A DNA stretch of 64,000 bases from JBGOTP01 sp963717075 (GTDB lineage: Bacteria > Acidobacteriota > Vicinamibacteria > Vicinamibacterales > CAVVIG01), in the NCBI GenBank assembly GCA_963717075.1, contig CAVQVI010000011.1, positions 186,001 to 250,000 of the forward strand, read 5' to 3'. This document shows positions 18,372-26,879 of the stretch, one piece after another; the stretch's first letter is position 1, and every line of letters begins with the position of its first letter. Under the pieces are notes generated by a model. That model did no database searches. It was given only the letters and a program-made list of their open reading frames with translations, and was not told the DNA's origin. Made by a program: the position numbers and the translations under genes.

Positions 18372-18980
18372 TCATTCCCGCCTCACCTCAACAACGTGAT
18401 GACACCCCGAGAGCACGGATTCGCCGCCGGCCCGCAGGTCATCGAGGAGCTTCGCCACGTCGCCCGGTCTCAGGCATTCGTGCCACGCGTCGTTGACCAT
18501 CACGACCGGCGCGCGGTCGCACGCGCCGAGGCATTCGACCTCGATGAGCGTGAAGGTCCCTGTGGCGTCCGTTTCGCCTGGCTTGATGCGGAGCTGCTCG
18601 CAGATCGCGCCGGTCACCCGCTCGGCGCCATTCAGCGCGCAGGACAACGTCCGGCACACGCTCATCACAAACCGGGCGACCGGCTTCGTATGGAACATCG
18701 TGTAATAGGACACGACGTCCTCGACATCGGCCGCCGTCATGCCGAGCAGGTCGGCGACATATGTCATCGCGTTGGCCGTCACATGTCCCTGTTGGTGCTG
18801 CACCAGATAGAGCGCCGGCAGCACGGCCGACCGGCGGCGGTCTGGCGGATAGCGGCGCACGATCTCGTCGAACCGGGTTCGGTTCTCCTCGGTGTACACG
18901 AACGGTTCACCTGGCTCCGTCAGCGTGCGCGACGATTGGTGGAACGTCGCGTCGTAGGTCATCTTCGGATGGAAGCTCAC
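18372..18980 (-). CDS. nuoE: NADH-quinone oxidoreductase subunit E
   Basis: A 202-residue thioredoxin-like 2Fe-2S subunit. The N1a ligands are Cys109, Cys114, Cys150 and Cys154 (SVCRTLSCAL, VECLGACDRAP). The helical N-terminal half (RRSAVLPALYLVQHQQGHV and the MTAADVEDVVSYYTMF segment) is typical. GTG 18980 overlaps the nuoD stop (GTGA); ATG 18962 is an alternative. The tail after residue 185 is slightly longer than in E. coli. Confidence 0.94.
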   Translation of the reverse strand: MSFHPKMTYDATFHQSSRTLTEPGEPFVYTEENRTRFDEIVRRYPPDRRRSAVLPALYLVQHQQGHVTANAMTYVADLLGMTAADVEDVVSYYTMFHTKPVARFVMSVCRTLSCALNGAERVTGAICEQLRIKPGETDATGTFTLIEVECLGACDRAPVVMVNDAWHECLRPGDVAKLLDDLRAGGESVLSGCHHVVEVRRE

Positions 18981-20159
18981 CGGTCCACGTCTCCCATCAC
19001 GACGTCAATCGATCCGATCACGGCGATGACATCGGCAATCAGCCCGCCGACAATCATGCTCTCGAGCGCCTGGCAGGCCAGCAGCGACGGCGCTCGCGAC
19101 TTGACACGCCACGGACGATTCGTGCCGTCGGCGACGACAGAGAACCCGTGTTCGCCGCGTGGCCCCTCAACGGGCACGTACGCCTCCCCTGCCGGCACCG
19201 TGAATCCCTGCGAATAGACGAGGAAGTGCTGGATGAGCGCCTCCATTTCGGTATACACGCGATCCTTGGGCGGCGGCGTGATTCGCGGATCAGCGACCGC
19301 GTAGTCACCCATCGGCGGGATTCGCTCGAGCACCTGACGGCAGATCTTGACACTCTCCCGCATTTCGGCGACGCGCACGAGGTACCGCGAGTAGACGTCC
19401 CCCGCGCGCTGGGTCGGCACGTTGAAGTCGAGCGTCTCGTAACCCAGGTAAGGAAACACCTTGCGCACGTCGTACGCAGACGCCGGCGGCGCGCGCAATC
19501 GGTCCGACCAGGCCGTATGCCAGCGCGGCATCCTTCGAGATCACACCGACGCCGCGTGTCCGCTCAATGTAAATCTCGTTCTTCGTGAGGAGATCTTCGT
19601 ACTCGTCGAGCTTCGGCGGGAAGCGATCGAGGAAGGCCCTGACGGCAGCGTGAAACCCGCGCGGCAGATCTTCGCGGAGGCCTCCGATCCGCATGTAGCT
19701 CGGGAACATCCGGAAGCCGGCGAGCATCTCGTTGATGTTGAGCAGCAACTCGCGCTCCCGAAAGCAGTACAACATCACGGACACGGCGCCGACTTCCATG
19801 CCGTGCGTGCCCAGCCACACCAGGTGGCTGTTGATTCGCTGCAACTCCGCAATGAGGACGCGAATCCACCGGACGCGCTCGGGCAGCTCGAGTCCGAGCA
19901 GCGTCTCCACGGACATGCAGAACGCCATGCTGTTGGATTGCGCGCTCAGATAGTCCATCCGCTCGACGAGCGGAATCACCTGTTGCCACTTCTTCTGCTC
20001 GGTCGTCTTCTCGATGCCCGTGTGCAGGAAACCGATCGTCGGGGCGGCCGAACGGACAATCTCGCCGTCGAGCTCCAGCACGAGCCGCAGCACGCCGTGC
20101 GTGCTGGGGTGCTGCGGCCCCATGTTGACGGTCATGGTTTCGGTGCGAAGCTCAGGCAT
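18977..20159 (-). CDS. nuoD: NADH-quinone oxidoreductase subunit D (one frameshift)
   Basis: The 49-kDa-type subunit lining the quinone site, about 394 residues after joining two frames. The first frame opens MPELRTETMTVNMGPQHPST with GPQHPSTHGVLR, the quinone-site His loop, and continues to LAYGLVGPIARAAGV. The second resumes AYDVRKVFPYLGYETLDFNV and runs to IDVVMGDVDR, the usual NuoD end. One surplus base at 19478 separates them. ATG 20159 has GGAG eight bases upstream. It follows gmhA, not nuoC, which is unusual. Confidence 0.93.
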
Positions 20160-20180
20160 TCCGACTCCAGCGCCTGTCGG

Positions 20181-20771
20181 TCACGGCATCACGAAACGCT
20201 CGACGCAGGCTCTCTCCACTAAGTCACAGATCACGTGCAGGAGCGTGATGTGCACTTCCTGCGCCCGGGGCGTCGACTCGGACGGCACGTTGATGTGAAT
20301 GTCGGCCGCCGCACCGGCCGGGCCGCCGTCACGCGCGGTGAGGGCGATGGTCCTGAGGCCGAGCGCTCGAGCCGTCTTCAACCCCTCGACGACATTCGCG
20401 GAACGGCCGCTGGTGGTGATGCCAAATGCCACGTCATTCTTCCGTCCGAGCCCCTCGATCTGCCGGGCGAAGATGCGTTCGAACGCATCGTCGTTGCCAA
20501 TCGCCGTCAGAATGCTCGTGTCGGTGGTCAAGGCGATCGCCGCGAATGCGCGGCGCTCCCGCGCGAAGCGGCTCACGAGCTCCGCCGCCACGTGCTGCGC
20601 GTCGGCGGCGCTCCCGCCGTTGCCAAACAGCAGCAGCTTGCCGCCGCTCCTCAGCGATTCGACAATCGCGGCCGCCGCAGCGACGACCGGCTCCGGGTCG
20701 CGCGCGACACGCTCATGCAACGCGATCGTATCGGCCATCGTGGCGTGAACGACCGCAATGTCATCCCCCAC
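20181..20771 (-). CDS. gmhA: Phosphoheptose isomerase (sedoheptulose-7-phosphate isomerase)
   Basis: A 196-residue SIS-domain enzyme converting sedoheptulose 7-phosphate to D-glycero-D-manno-heptose 7-phosphate, the first step of ADP-heptose synthesis. Diagnostic stretches are LLLFGNGGSAADAQHVAAEL, AFGITTSGRSANVVEGLKTA and EVHITLLHVICDLVE with the catalytic His near the C-terminus. GTG 20771 overlaps the nuoC end by 11 bases; ATG 20738 is an alternative start. It is embedded between nuoC and nuoD in the same direction, so it must be expressed with complex I. Its pathway partner, the kinase, lies at 5661-6680. Confidence 0.92.
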   Translation of the reverse strand: MGDDIAVVHATMADTIALHERVARDPEPVVAAAAAIVESLRSGGKLLLFGNGGSAADAQHVAAELVSRFARERRAFAAIALTTDTSILTAIGNDDAFERIFARQIEGLGRKNDVAFGITTSGRSANVVEGLKTARALGLRTIALTARDGGPAGAAADIHINVPSESTPRAQEVHITLLHVICDLVERACVERFVMP

Positions 20772-21309
20772 GGGTCAGTCGATCCTTCTGGACGTTCGCA
20801 CGAAACTCTTCTTCCGTCATCTGCATCGGCGAGGCCGTCCTGACTCGCTCGTTGATCTGCACCGGGTAGTCCTTCCGCAGCGGGAACCCTTCCCAGTCCT
20901 CCGGCATCAGCAACCGTCGCAGATCAGGGTGCCCGATGAACGTGATACCGAACAGATCCCACACTTCACGTTCGAGCCAGTTGGCCGCCGGCCAGATGCT
21001 GCTGAGCGTCGGGACCTGGGCGTCGCCGCCATGCAGCCTCACTTTGAGACGCAGACGCAGCGCGCGCTCGACGGACACCAGGAGGTACACGACCTCGAAG
21101 CGAGGCTCGCGCGGCCAGAAGTCGACGGCGGTCAGCTCAGCGAGGAGCGTGAACGACAGACCTCCGGCGTCCCGCAGCGCCCGTGCAGCGACCGGCAGGT
21201 CTTCCTTCGACACGTAGACCGTCGTGTGTAAGTCGATGCCGGGCACGTGTTCCAGCTGCACTCCAGGCAGCGTCTCCCGCAGCGCCGTCACAAGCGCCTC
21301 GGATTCCAT
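20761..21309 (-). CDS. nuoC: NADH-quinone oxidoreductase subunit C
   Basis: The 30-kDa-type subunit, 182 residues, as a separate gene (not fused to nuoD). The conserved core is WPAANWLEREVWDLFGITFI, then GHPDLRRLLMPEDWEGFPLR and KDYPVQ. ATG 21309 shares a base with the nuoB stop (TAATG). It belongs to the peripheral arm near the quinone site. Confidence 0.94.
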   Translation of the reverse strand: MESEALVTALRETLPGVQLEHVPGIDLHTTVYVSKEDLPVAARALRDAGGLSFTLLAELTAVDFWPREPRFEVVYLLVSVERALRLRLKVRLHGGDAQVPTLSSIWPAANWLEREVWDLFGITFIGHPDLRRLLMPEDWEGFPLRKDYPVQINERVRTASPMQMTEEEFRANVQKDRLTRGG

Positions 21310-21791
21310 TACGTGAGTTTCTGCTGCGCGATCTTCCGCTGGAGCTGGACGATGCCGTAGATGAGCGACTCGGGACGCGGCGGGCATCCGGGGACGTACA
21401 CATCCACCGGCACGACCTGATCGACGCCCTGCACGAGCGCGTAGTTGTCGAAGACGCCGCCGATGGAGGCGCAGGCGCCCATCGAGATCACCCACTTGGG
21501 CTCCGGCATCTGATCGTAGATGCGCCGGAGCGCGGGCGCCATCTTGCGCGAGAGGCGCCCGGCGACGATCATCAGGTCGGACTGACGCGGGCTGCCGCGG
21601 AAGACCTCCGCGCCGAACCGCGCGATGTCGTATCGGGAGCAGCTCATCGCCATCATCTCGATGGCGCAGCACGCCAGACCGAAGGTGACCGGCCAGATCG
21701 ACGATCGGCGCGCCCACTGCACCATCTTCTCGACGCTCGTGGTCAGGACGGGAATCTCGGACTCTAGGCCCATATTCGTGGTAGCACTCAC
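21309..21791 (-). CDS. nuoB: NADH-quinone oxidoreductase subunit B
   Basis: 160 residues and carrier of the N2 4Fe-4S cluster, the last electron donor to quinone. The ligands Cys41, Cys42, Cys107 and Cys136 sit in TFGLACCAIEMMA, SMGACASIGG and YVPGCPPRPE. The N-terminal VEKMVQWARRSSIWPVTFGL is typical. It begins 64 bases after nuoA; that gap holds small inverted repeats of AGCTC. Confidence 0.95.
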   Translation of the reverse strand: MSATTNMGLESEIPVLTTSVEKMVQWARRSSIWPVTFGLACCAIEMMAMSCSRYDIARFGAEVFRGSPRQSDLMIVAGRLSRKMAPALRRIYDQMPEPKWVISMGACASIGGVFDNYALVQGVDQVVPVDVYVPGCPPRPESLIYGIVQLQRKIAQQKLT

Positions 21792-21855
21792 TTTCAGCTC
21801 GGTCAGCTCCCGGTCCGATCAGCCAGAGCCGAGAGCTGAGGAGCTCGCTAGCTGA

Positions 21856-22224
21856 CTACCCCTGCGTATCGCTTCCCCATTCGAGCGCACCCTTGCGCCA
21901 GACGTACACGTAGCCGGCCAGCAGCAGAGCCATGAAGAGCACGACCTGGACGAAACCGCTCCAGCCGAGGTCGCGCAGCGCCATGGCCCACGGGTAGAGA
22001 AACGCGACCTCGATATCAAAAAGCAGAAAGATCATGGCCACGAGATAGAACTTGACCGACTGGCGTTCGCGCGCGTCGCCGACGGGCGGCATGCCGCACT
22101 CGTAAGGCGCTGACTTTTCAGGCGTCGGTTTCCGTGGCCCAAGCACGCTGGACAGACCGGTCGCGCCTGCTGCGAACCCGACGCCCAGGACGATCATGAT
22201 GAGGATGGAGAGCCAGCCTTGCAT
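21856..22224 (-). CDS. nuoA: NADH-quinone oxidoreductase subunit A
   Basis: 122 residues and three helices, first gene of the operon. The conserved segment SAPYECGMPPVGDARERQSV includes the loop Cys, and FLLFDIEVAFLYPWA is the NuoA signature. The start ATG at 22224 is preceded by AAGCAAGGTGG. A sigma-70-like promoter lies 43 bases upstream. Confidence 0.94.
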   Translation of the reverse strand: MQGWLSILIMIVLGVGFAAGATGLSSVLGPRKPTPEKSAPYECGMPPVGDARERQSVKFYLVAMIFLLFDIEVAFLYPWAMALRDLGWSGFVQVVLFMALLLAGYVYVWRKGALEWGSDTQG

Positions 22225-22266
22225 GGTGCCACCTTGCTTGTGAACGATTTCGCAAGCGCGGATGCA

Positions 22267-22295
22267 ATGCTATCGGACGCGTCAAGGCAAGTCAA
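22267..22295 (-). promoter_or_regulatory. Sigma-70-like promoter of the nuo operon
   Basis: Read on the minus strand: -35 TTGACT (22295-22290), spacer of 17 bases, -10 TAGCAT (22272-22267). The transcript would have a leader of about 35 bases before nuoA. No other good promoter is seen between nuoA and the gene upstream. Confidence 0.6.
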
Positions 22296-22487
22296 CGAAC
22301 AGAACGGGGGGAATTGTTTCTGATGAGCCGGGACGCACGCGTCGTGGCCACGACCGGAAGGGCAACACCCGAATCACCGCGGGACCTGGGAGTCCGCGCA
22401 TGCATCGCGGCTTCAACGCGAGGACCCGAAAGGAGGGCCCGCGGACCTTCGGCAGCCGCAGGTCTCGAAGGCTCGCCAACCTGACGA
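22296..22487. other. Non-coding, highly structured GC-rich stretch
   Basis: About 190 bases between the nuo promoter and the small coiled-coil gene, with no convincing gene. It holds a perfect palindrome TCGTGGCCACGA (near 22345) and a hairpin whose outer arms are GACCT/AGGTC with an inner CGG/CCG stem (about 22443-22467). It also holds GCGG-GAC/GTC-CGC pairing around 22380. It could encode a structured RNA on either strand or be the terminator/leader region; no known RNA family is recognised. Confidence 0.35.
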
Positions 22488-22760
22488 CTAGTTGATGATT
22501 GCGCTCACTGCGGCCATCCGGCGGTCGAGTTCCGCCAGCGCCAGCGCGAGCTGTGCGCGACGGCCTTCGTGAGTCGTGGCGCCCTGCTGGCGTTCAATCT
22601 CGGTACGCGCCAACTTCAGCGACTGCAACGATTCGACCGCCCTCACATGTTCCGGGGGCAGCACCTTACCGCCTCTTCTGGTTCGCTCCTGCTCGACCTC
22701 TTCCATCCGCTCTTGGATTCGCGATTCCGCGTCGATGAGTCCTTCTCCAGCATCACCCAT
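22488..22760 (-). CDS. Small coiled-coil hypothetical protein
   Basis: 90 residues, strongly charged and helical (ESRIQERMEEVEQERTRRGG, later SLQSLKLARTEIERQQGATT and ALAELDRRMAAVSAIIN), predicted coiled coil with no signal or membrane segment. No family recognised. A TATAAT box lies 8 bases before the ATG, implying a near-leaderless message. It lies upstream of nuoA on the same strand but is separated by 263 bases with its own promoter. Confidence 0.6.
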   Translation of the reverse strand: MGDAGEGLIDAESRIQERMEEVEQERTRRGGKVLPPEHVRAVESLQSLKLARTEIERQQGATTHEGRRAQLALALAELDRRMAAVSAIIN

Positions 22761-22768
22761 ATCTCAAC

Positions 22769-22774
22769 ATTATA
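22769..22774 (-). promoter_or_regulatory. -10 box (TATAAT) directly upstream of the small coiled-coil gene
   Basis: A perfect TATAAT on the minus strand, ending 8 bases before ATG 22760, predicts a transcription start within one or two bases of the start codon. No good -35 hexamer is seen 16-18 bases upstream (GGCCACGTGACC lies there). Confidence 0.5.
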
Positions 22775-22865
22775 CCCTGGTCACGTGGCCACTTGATGTC
22801 GATCTCCGCTCACCCCGACCTTGGTCACGAACGTTACCACCGAGTTGTCGCAGGCTCCTGAAGCG

Positions 22866-24077
22866 TCATCGGATGTTTTCTCGTCGCGCCCGCGGGAGCA
22901 GCGTCGGCAGAAGCGTGGACACAGCCATGACGGCGGCGATGATGTGCAGCGTGCCTCGATACGACCCGGTGGTTTCTCGCATCCGCGCCATCAGCAGTGG
23001 ACCGAACACGCTGGCACAGCCCCACGCCGTCAACATCAGTCCATAAATCGGCCCGACGTTCTTCGGCCCGAAATAGTCCGCCACCCATGCCGGCATCGTG
23101 CCAAAACCACCCCCGTAACACATGAGAATGACGAACGCCAGGACGGTGAGGAGCGTCGCGGAGCGGATGTCAGGGAACACCCAGAACAGCACCACCTGCA
23201 GGAGAAACATCGTCACAAACGTCAGCTTGCGCGTCATCGCGTCCGAGAGCCACGCCCAGAAGACGCGTCCGACCGCGTTTCCGATGCTCACGATGCCAAC
23301 CATGCTGGCCGCGCCCAGCGCGGTGACGCCCGCAAGCTCCTGGAATATCGGCGCCTGCTGGGAGATGAGCGAGATCCCGGCTGACACATTGAGAAACAGA
23401 ATGCCCCACAGCATCCACCACTGAGGCGTCCGAAGCGCCTCACCAAGTGTGTAGTCCCGGATCGATCGCTGCGACGCCTGAGCCGCGGCTGGCGTCCATC
23501 CCTCCGGCTGCCAGCCAGCTGGCGGGTTCCTCATGAAGAATCCGGCAGCCGGGACCACAAGGAGATAGGCGAGCCCGAGGTAGGCAAATGTCGGGAGTAC
23601 ACCTACGGTTTGAATAAGCCGCGTGGCAACAGGCGCTGTCACGAGCGCACCGGCGCCGAAGCCGCCAACGGCCACGCCTGTGATCAAACCGCGCCGGTCT
23701 GGAAACCACTTCACGAGCACGGCCACCGGGACGATGTAGCCGAAACCCAGCCCGATACCGCCCATCACCCCGTATGTCAGATACAACCACCACAAGCTGT
23801 CTGTGAAGCTGGCGAGAAACACGCCGGCGCCATACAACAGACCGCCCGTGATCGCCACAACTCGAGGGCCCTTGCGATTCAGCCACAGGCCGCCGGGGAA
23901 GGCCGAGACGCCGAGGAGGAAAATCGAGATCGTGAAGGTCAGCGTGACCTGGGGGACGCTCCATCCGAACTTGGTGGCGAGCGGCGTCCGAAACACACTC
24001 CACGCGTAGACCGCGCCAAGCGCCACTTGCATCAGGACGCCGGCGACCGCGATGCTCCATCGGCTACGTGAATCCAT
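22866..24077 (-). CDS. MFS transporter, oxalate/formate antiporter-like (OFA) family
   Basis: About 403 residues with 12 membrane helices. The OFA pattern is visible: AVYAWSVFRTPLATKFGWS near the N-terminus, KWFPDRRGLITGVAVGGFG after helix 4, and FNVSAGISLISQQAPIFQEL-type sequence opening the second half. WVADYFGPKNVGPIYGLMLT is a typical OFA loop. The substrate is probably a small organic acid anion but is not determined by sequence. GTG 24083 or ATG 24077 may be the start. It is single, divergent from yajQ. Confidence 0.82.
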   Translation of the reverse strand: MDSRSRWSIAVAGVLMQVALGAVYAWSVFRTPLATKFGWSVPQVTLTFTISIFLLGVSAFPGGLWLNRKGPRVVAITGGLLYGAGVFLASFTDSLWWLYLTYGVMGGIGLGFGYIVPVAVLVKWFPDRRGLITGVAVGGFGAGALVTAPVATRLIQTVGVLPTFAYLGLAYLLVVPAAGFFMRNPPAGWQPEGWTPAAAQASQRSIRDYTLGEALRTPQWWMLWGILFLNVSAGISLISQQAPIFQELAGVTALGAASMVGIVSIGNAVGRVFWAWLSDAMTRKLTFVTMFLLQVVLFWVFPDIRSATLLTVLAFVILMCYGGGFGTMPAWVADYFGPKNVGPIYGLMLTAWGCASVFGPLLMARMRETTGSYRGTLHIIAAVMAVSTLLPTLLPRARRENIR

Positions 24078-24099
24078 GACCACACTCCTGATTGAAGGC

Positions 24100-24130
24100 T
24101 TGACGTTGTCGCGCTGGCAGCGCCTATATT
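24100..24130 (+). promoter_or_regulatory. Possible promoter of yajQ
   Basis: TTGACG (24100-24105), a 19-base spacer, TATATT (24125-24130), about 28 bases before the yajQ ATG. The spacer is longer than optimal. Confidence 0.4.
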
Positions 24131-24158
24131 ATCTACAGGCCCCTCGGAATAGACACCC

Positions 24159-24660
24159 ATGGCGACCAACGCATCGTTCGACATCACCTCCCCCATCGAC
24201 TTCCAGGAGCTCGACAACGCGCTCAACCAGGCGCGCAAGGAGGTCGGTCAGCGCTACGACTTCAAGGGCGCGAGGGCCGACATCGAGCTCAATCGGTCCG
24301 AGAAGACGCTCACCCTCGTTGCCGACGATGAATTCAAGATGAACGCGTTGTGGGAGGTCGTGCAGACGCGCCTGGTGCGACGCAATGTGCCGCTGAAGAA
24401 CTTCAAAGTGGGCGATTCGGAACCGGCCTCCGGTGGCACCGGTACGAAAAGTCATACCGATTCAGGAGGGCATTCCGATTGAGGCGGCGCGCGAGATCGT
24501 GAAATTTCTCAAGGACCAGAAACTCAAGAAGGTTCAGGCCAGCATTCAGGGCGACCAGATCCGCGTGACGTCGCCCTCCAAGGACGACCTGCAGGACGCC
24601 ATGCGGCGTCTGCGAGGGCACGACTTCGGCGTCGAGCTGCACTTCGGCAACTACCGATGA
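24159..24660 (+). CDS. yajQ: YajQ-family nucleotide-binding protein (one frameshift)
   Basis: A small two-domain protein (about 166 residues) of the YajQ/DUF520 family, whose members bind c-di-GMP or nucleotides; some act as regulators. The first frame has SFDITSPIDFQELDNALNQA, RYDFKGARADIEL and LKNFKVGDSEPASGGT. The second continues VRKVIPIQEGIPIEAAREIV and the end is KDDLQDAMRRLRGHDFGVEL then HFGNYR. One surplus G at 24441/24442 breaks SGGTVRK. ATG 24159 fits the family N-terminus. The next gene starts within 5 bases. Confidence 0.9.
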
Positions 24661-24664
24661 CGTG

Positions 24665-25931
24665 ATGATCTACTTCACGATCGCGATCACCCTCGTCGGC
24701 GCGATCTTCATCGTCTGGTTCGTCCTCGTCGTCCTGTTCGCGCCTGGCATCCCCTACCACGTGGAAACGACCGTCGACGCGGGCAGCGAACATTTCGTGC
24801 GCGTGCTCGAATCCGCGTGCGGGGCCACGCTGCGCGGCGGCAATCGGATTGACGTATTCACGAACGCCGCGTCGTTCTACCCCTCGATGATCGAGGCGAT
24901 TCGCGAGGCGCGCGACACGATCAACCTGGAGTGCTACATCTTCTCGAGGGGCGACGCCGCCGACCTGTTCACGGCCGCGCTGGCGGAGCGCGCGCCGCGC
25001 AGGCGTGCGCGTCACACTCGTGCTGGATACGTTCGGCAGTCTGGGTGCCTACTTCTCATCGTCGAGACCGTTGAAGGCCGCCGGCTGCCGGGTGCAGCAC
25101 TATCGGCAGCCGACGTGGCACGGCCTGGCGCGACTCAACAACCGCACGCACCGCGAACTGCTCATCGTCGATGGCCGCGTCGCGTTTGTCGGCGGGGCGG
25201 GCGTGGCCGACTGGTGGCTGAAGCCGATGGACGGCAAGCCAGCATGGCGCGACATGATGGCGCGCATCGAAGGACCGGTCGTGCCAGACATCCAGGGCGT
25301 CTTCGCCGAAAACTGGCTGGAGTGTCGCGGAGAGATCCTCGTCGGTGAGAACACCTACAAGCCGCGCGTGCCGGCCGGCGAGAGCGCCGCGCTCGTGATC
25401 AAGAGCTCGCCCTCGGATCGCGCGACCGTCTCACGGATTCTCTTTCAAGCCCTGATTGAAGGCGCCAGGCGTCGCGTGTCGGTCTCGACGCCTTACTTTC
25501 TGCCGGACCAGGCCTTCAGGAAGGCGCTGATTCGCACGGCCAGGCGAGGCGTCGAAGTCACGATTCTCGTGCCTGGCGCGATCACGGATCAGAACTGGCT
25601 GCGCCTGGCGAGCCGCCGCATCTATGGACGCTTGCTGGAAAGCGGTGTGCGCATCTTCGAGTATCAGCCGGGCATGACTCACGTGAAGATGCTGCTCGTC
25701 GACGACCTCTGGGCCGTCATTGGCAGCACCAATCTCGACAACCGATCCTTCGAGCATAACGACGAGGTGAACGTGGCCGCAAGGGACACGACGCTCGCGG
25801 CGCGATTGAACAGGGATTTCGCAGCCGATCTGGAGCAGAGCCACGAAGTTCATCTGACGGACTGGCGCCGGCGTCCACTCTGGGAGAAGCTCGCCGGATC
25901 CATTGCATGGATTCTCGAGCGTCAGCAATAA
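24665..25931 (+). CDS. Phospholipase D-family protein, cardiolipin synthase-like (one frameshift)
   Basis: About 421 residues. An N-terminal membrane helix (YFTIAITLVGAIFIVWFVLV) is followed by NRIDVFTNAASFYPSMIEAI and LECYIFSRGDAAD. A surplus base at 24995/24996 separates AALAERA from RAGVRVTLVLDTFGS. Two PLD motifs follow. The second is canonical (HVKMLLVDDLWAVIGSTN), but the first reads HRELLIVDGRVAFVGG, with Glu where the HxK lysine is expected. ClsB-type enzymes make cardiolipin at the inner membrane; the altered first motif may change activity or mark a subfamily. GTG 24662 is an alternative start. Confidence 0.82.
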
Positions 25932-26015
25932 GTGAATGCCCGGCTGTCACTCGGGGCTCCCAGCCCTTCGGCGTACCGGCTTTCGACCTGAATCGCGCTA
26001 CACTCTCGTTTCCCC

Positions 26016-26870
26016 ATGGTACGCAGGGCACGATCGCGGAAAGCGCTCTTTGCGATAACAATCCTCCTCGTTGCCGGAGCCACGGTCGCGGCCGCACAAC
26101 GCCGCGGCGGTGGATTTGGCCAGTTCGGCCGTGTACCTGAAGGGCGAATGGTTCCGGCCCGCTATCCACCCCCTCATTTCGAAGACGGCGCCTTTGCGGT
26201 CTGCAAGGTTCAGTACACCAGTGTCCGCCGGGAGGACATGGGCCAGGGCTGGTCTACCGATTACCCGTACGCCGGCATCAATCTCATGACGCGGCTGTCC
26301 GAGCTGACCAAGACACCGGTGAGCCGCGATGCCGACGGCAACCCGAACCACTGGGTGGTTCGTCTCACCGACCGTGAGTTGTTCCGGTGTCCGTTCACCA
26401 TTGCCTCGGACGTCGGCACGATTGGCCTTTCATCGCAGGAAGCGGCTCGCCTTCGCGAGTATCTGTTGAAGGGCGGATTCCTCTGGGTCGACGACTTCTG
26501 GGGGTCTGCGGCCTGGGCGCAGTGGTCCTCGGAGATTCACAAGGCGCTGCCGGAGTTTTCGATCGTCGACGTCCCGGCCGACCATCCCATCCGACGCTCG
26601 ATGTTCATGATTGATGAGGTCGTGCAGGTGACCAACATTCAGAATTGGCGCAGAACGGGCGACACACAGGAACGCGGGTCCGACAGCCCGCACGCCAATT
26701 TTCGCATGCTGGCCAACGAGCGCGGGCGGATCATGGTCATCATGACGCACAACACCGACATTGGCGATTCGTGGGAGCGCGAAGGGGAAGACCACGACTT
26801 CTTCGTGCAGTTCTCTCCGCGCGGCTATCAGCTCGGCATGAATGTGCTGCTCTACGCGATGACGCACTGA
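26016..26870 (+). CDS. DUF4159 domain protein, secreted
   Basis: 284 residues with a signal peptide (KALFAITILLVAGATVAAAQ). The DUF4159 core is visible: FAVCKVQYTSVRREDMGQGW, YPYAGINLMTRLSELTK, LREYLLKGGFLWVDDFWGS, and near the end VIMTHNTDIGDSWEREGED. DUF4159 has a class-I glutamine amidotransferase/ThuA-like fold; its role is unknown. It is followed after 9 bases by a PP2C phosphatase. Related Acidobacteria-type genomes often carry DUF4159 next to MoxR/vWA clusters, but none is seen here. Confidence 0.82.
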   Translation: MVRRARSRKALFAITILLVAGATVAAAQRRGGGFGQFGRVPEGRMVPARYPPPHFEDGAFAVCKVQYTSVRREDMGQGWSTDYPYAGINLMTRLSELTKTPVSRDADGNPNHWVVRLTDRELFRCPFTIASDVGTIGLSSQEAARLREYLLKGGFLWVDDFWGSAAWAQWSSEIHKALPEFSIVDVPADHPIRRSMFMIDEVVQVTNIQNWRRTGDTQERGSDSPHANFRMLANERGRIMVIMTHNTDIGDSWEREGEDHDFFVQFSPRGYQLGMNVLLYAMTH

Positions 26871-26879
26871 GCAACGTTC

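Noticed and set aside
22319..22360. CTGATGAG followed by a CCGG/CCGG stem, resembling a hammerhead ribozyme core
   Set aside because: The required GAAA after stem II is not present (AAGG instead), and no stems I and III could be placed.
17490..24450. Programmed +1 frameshifting as an explanation of nuoF, nuoD and yajQ
   Set aside because: Sites share no slippery sequence, in-frame stop or stimulatory structure, and similar shifts occur in unrelated genes. Consensus errors explain all of them more simply.
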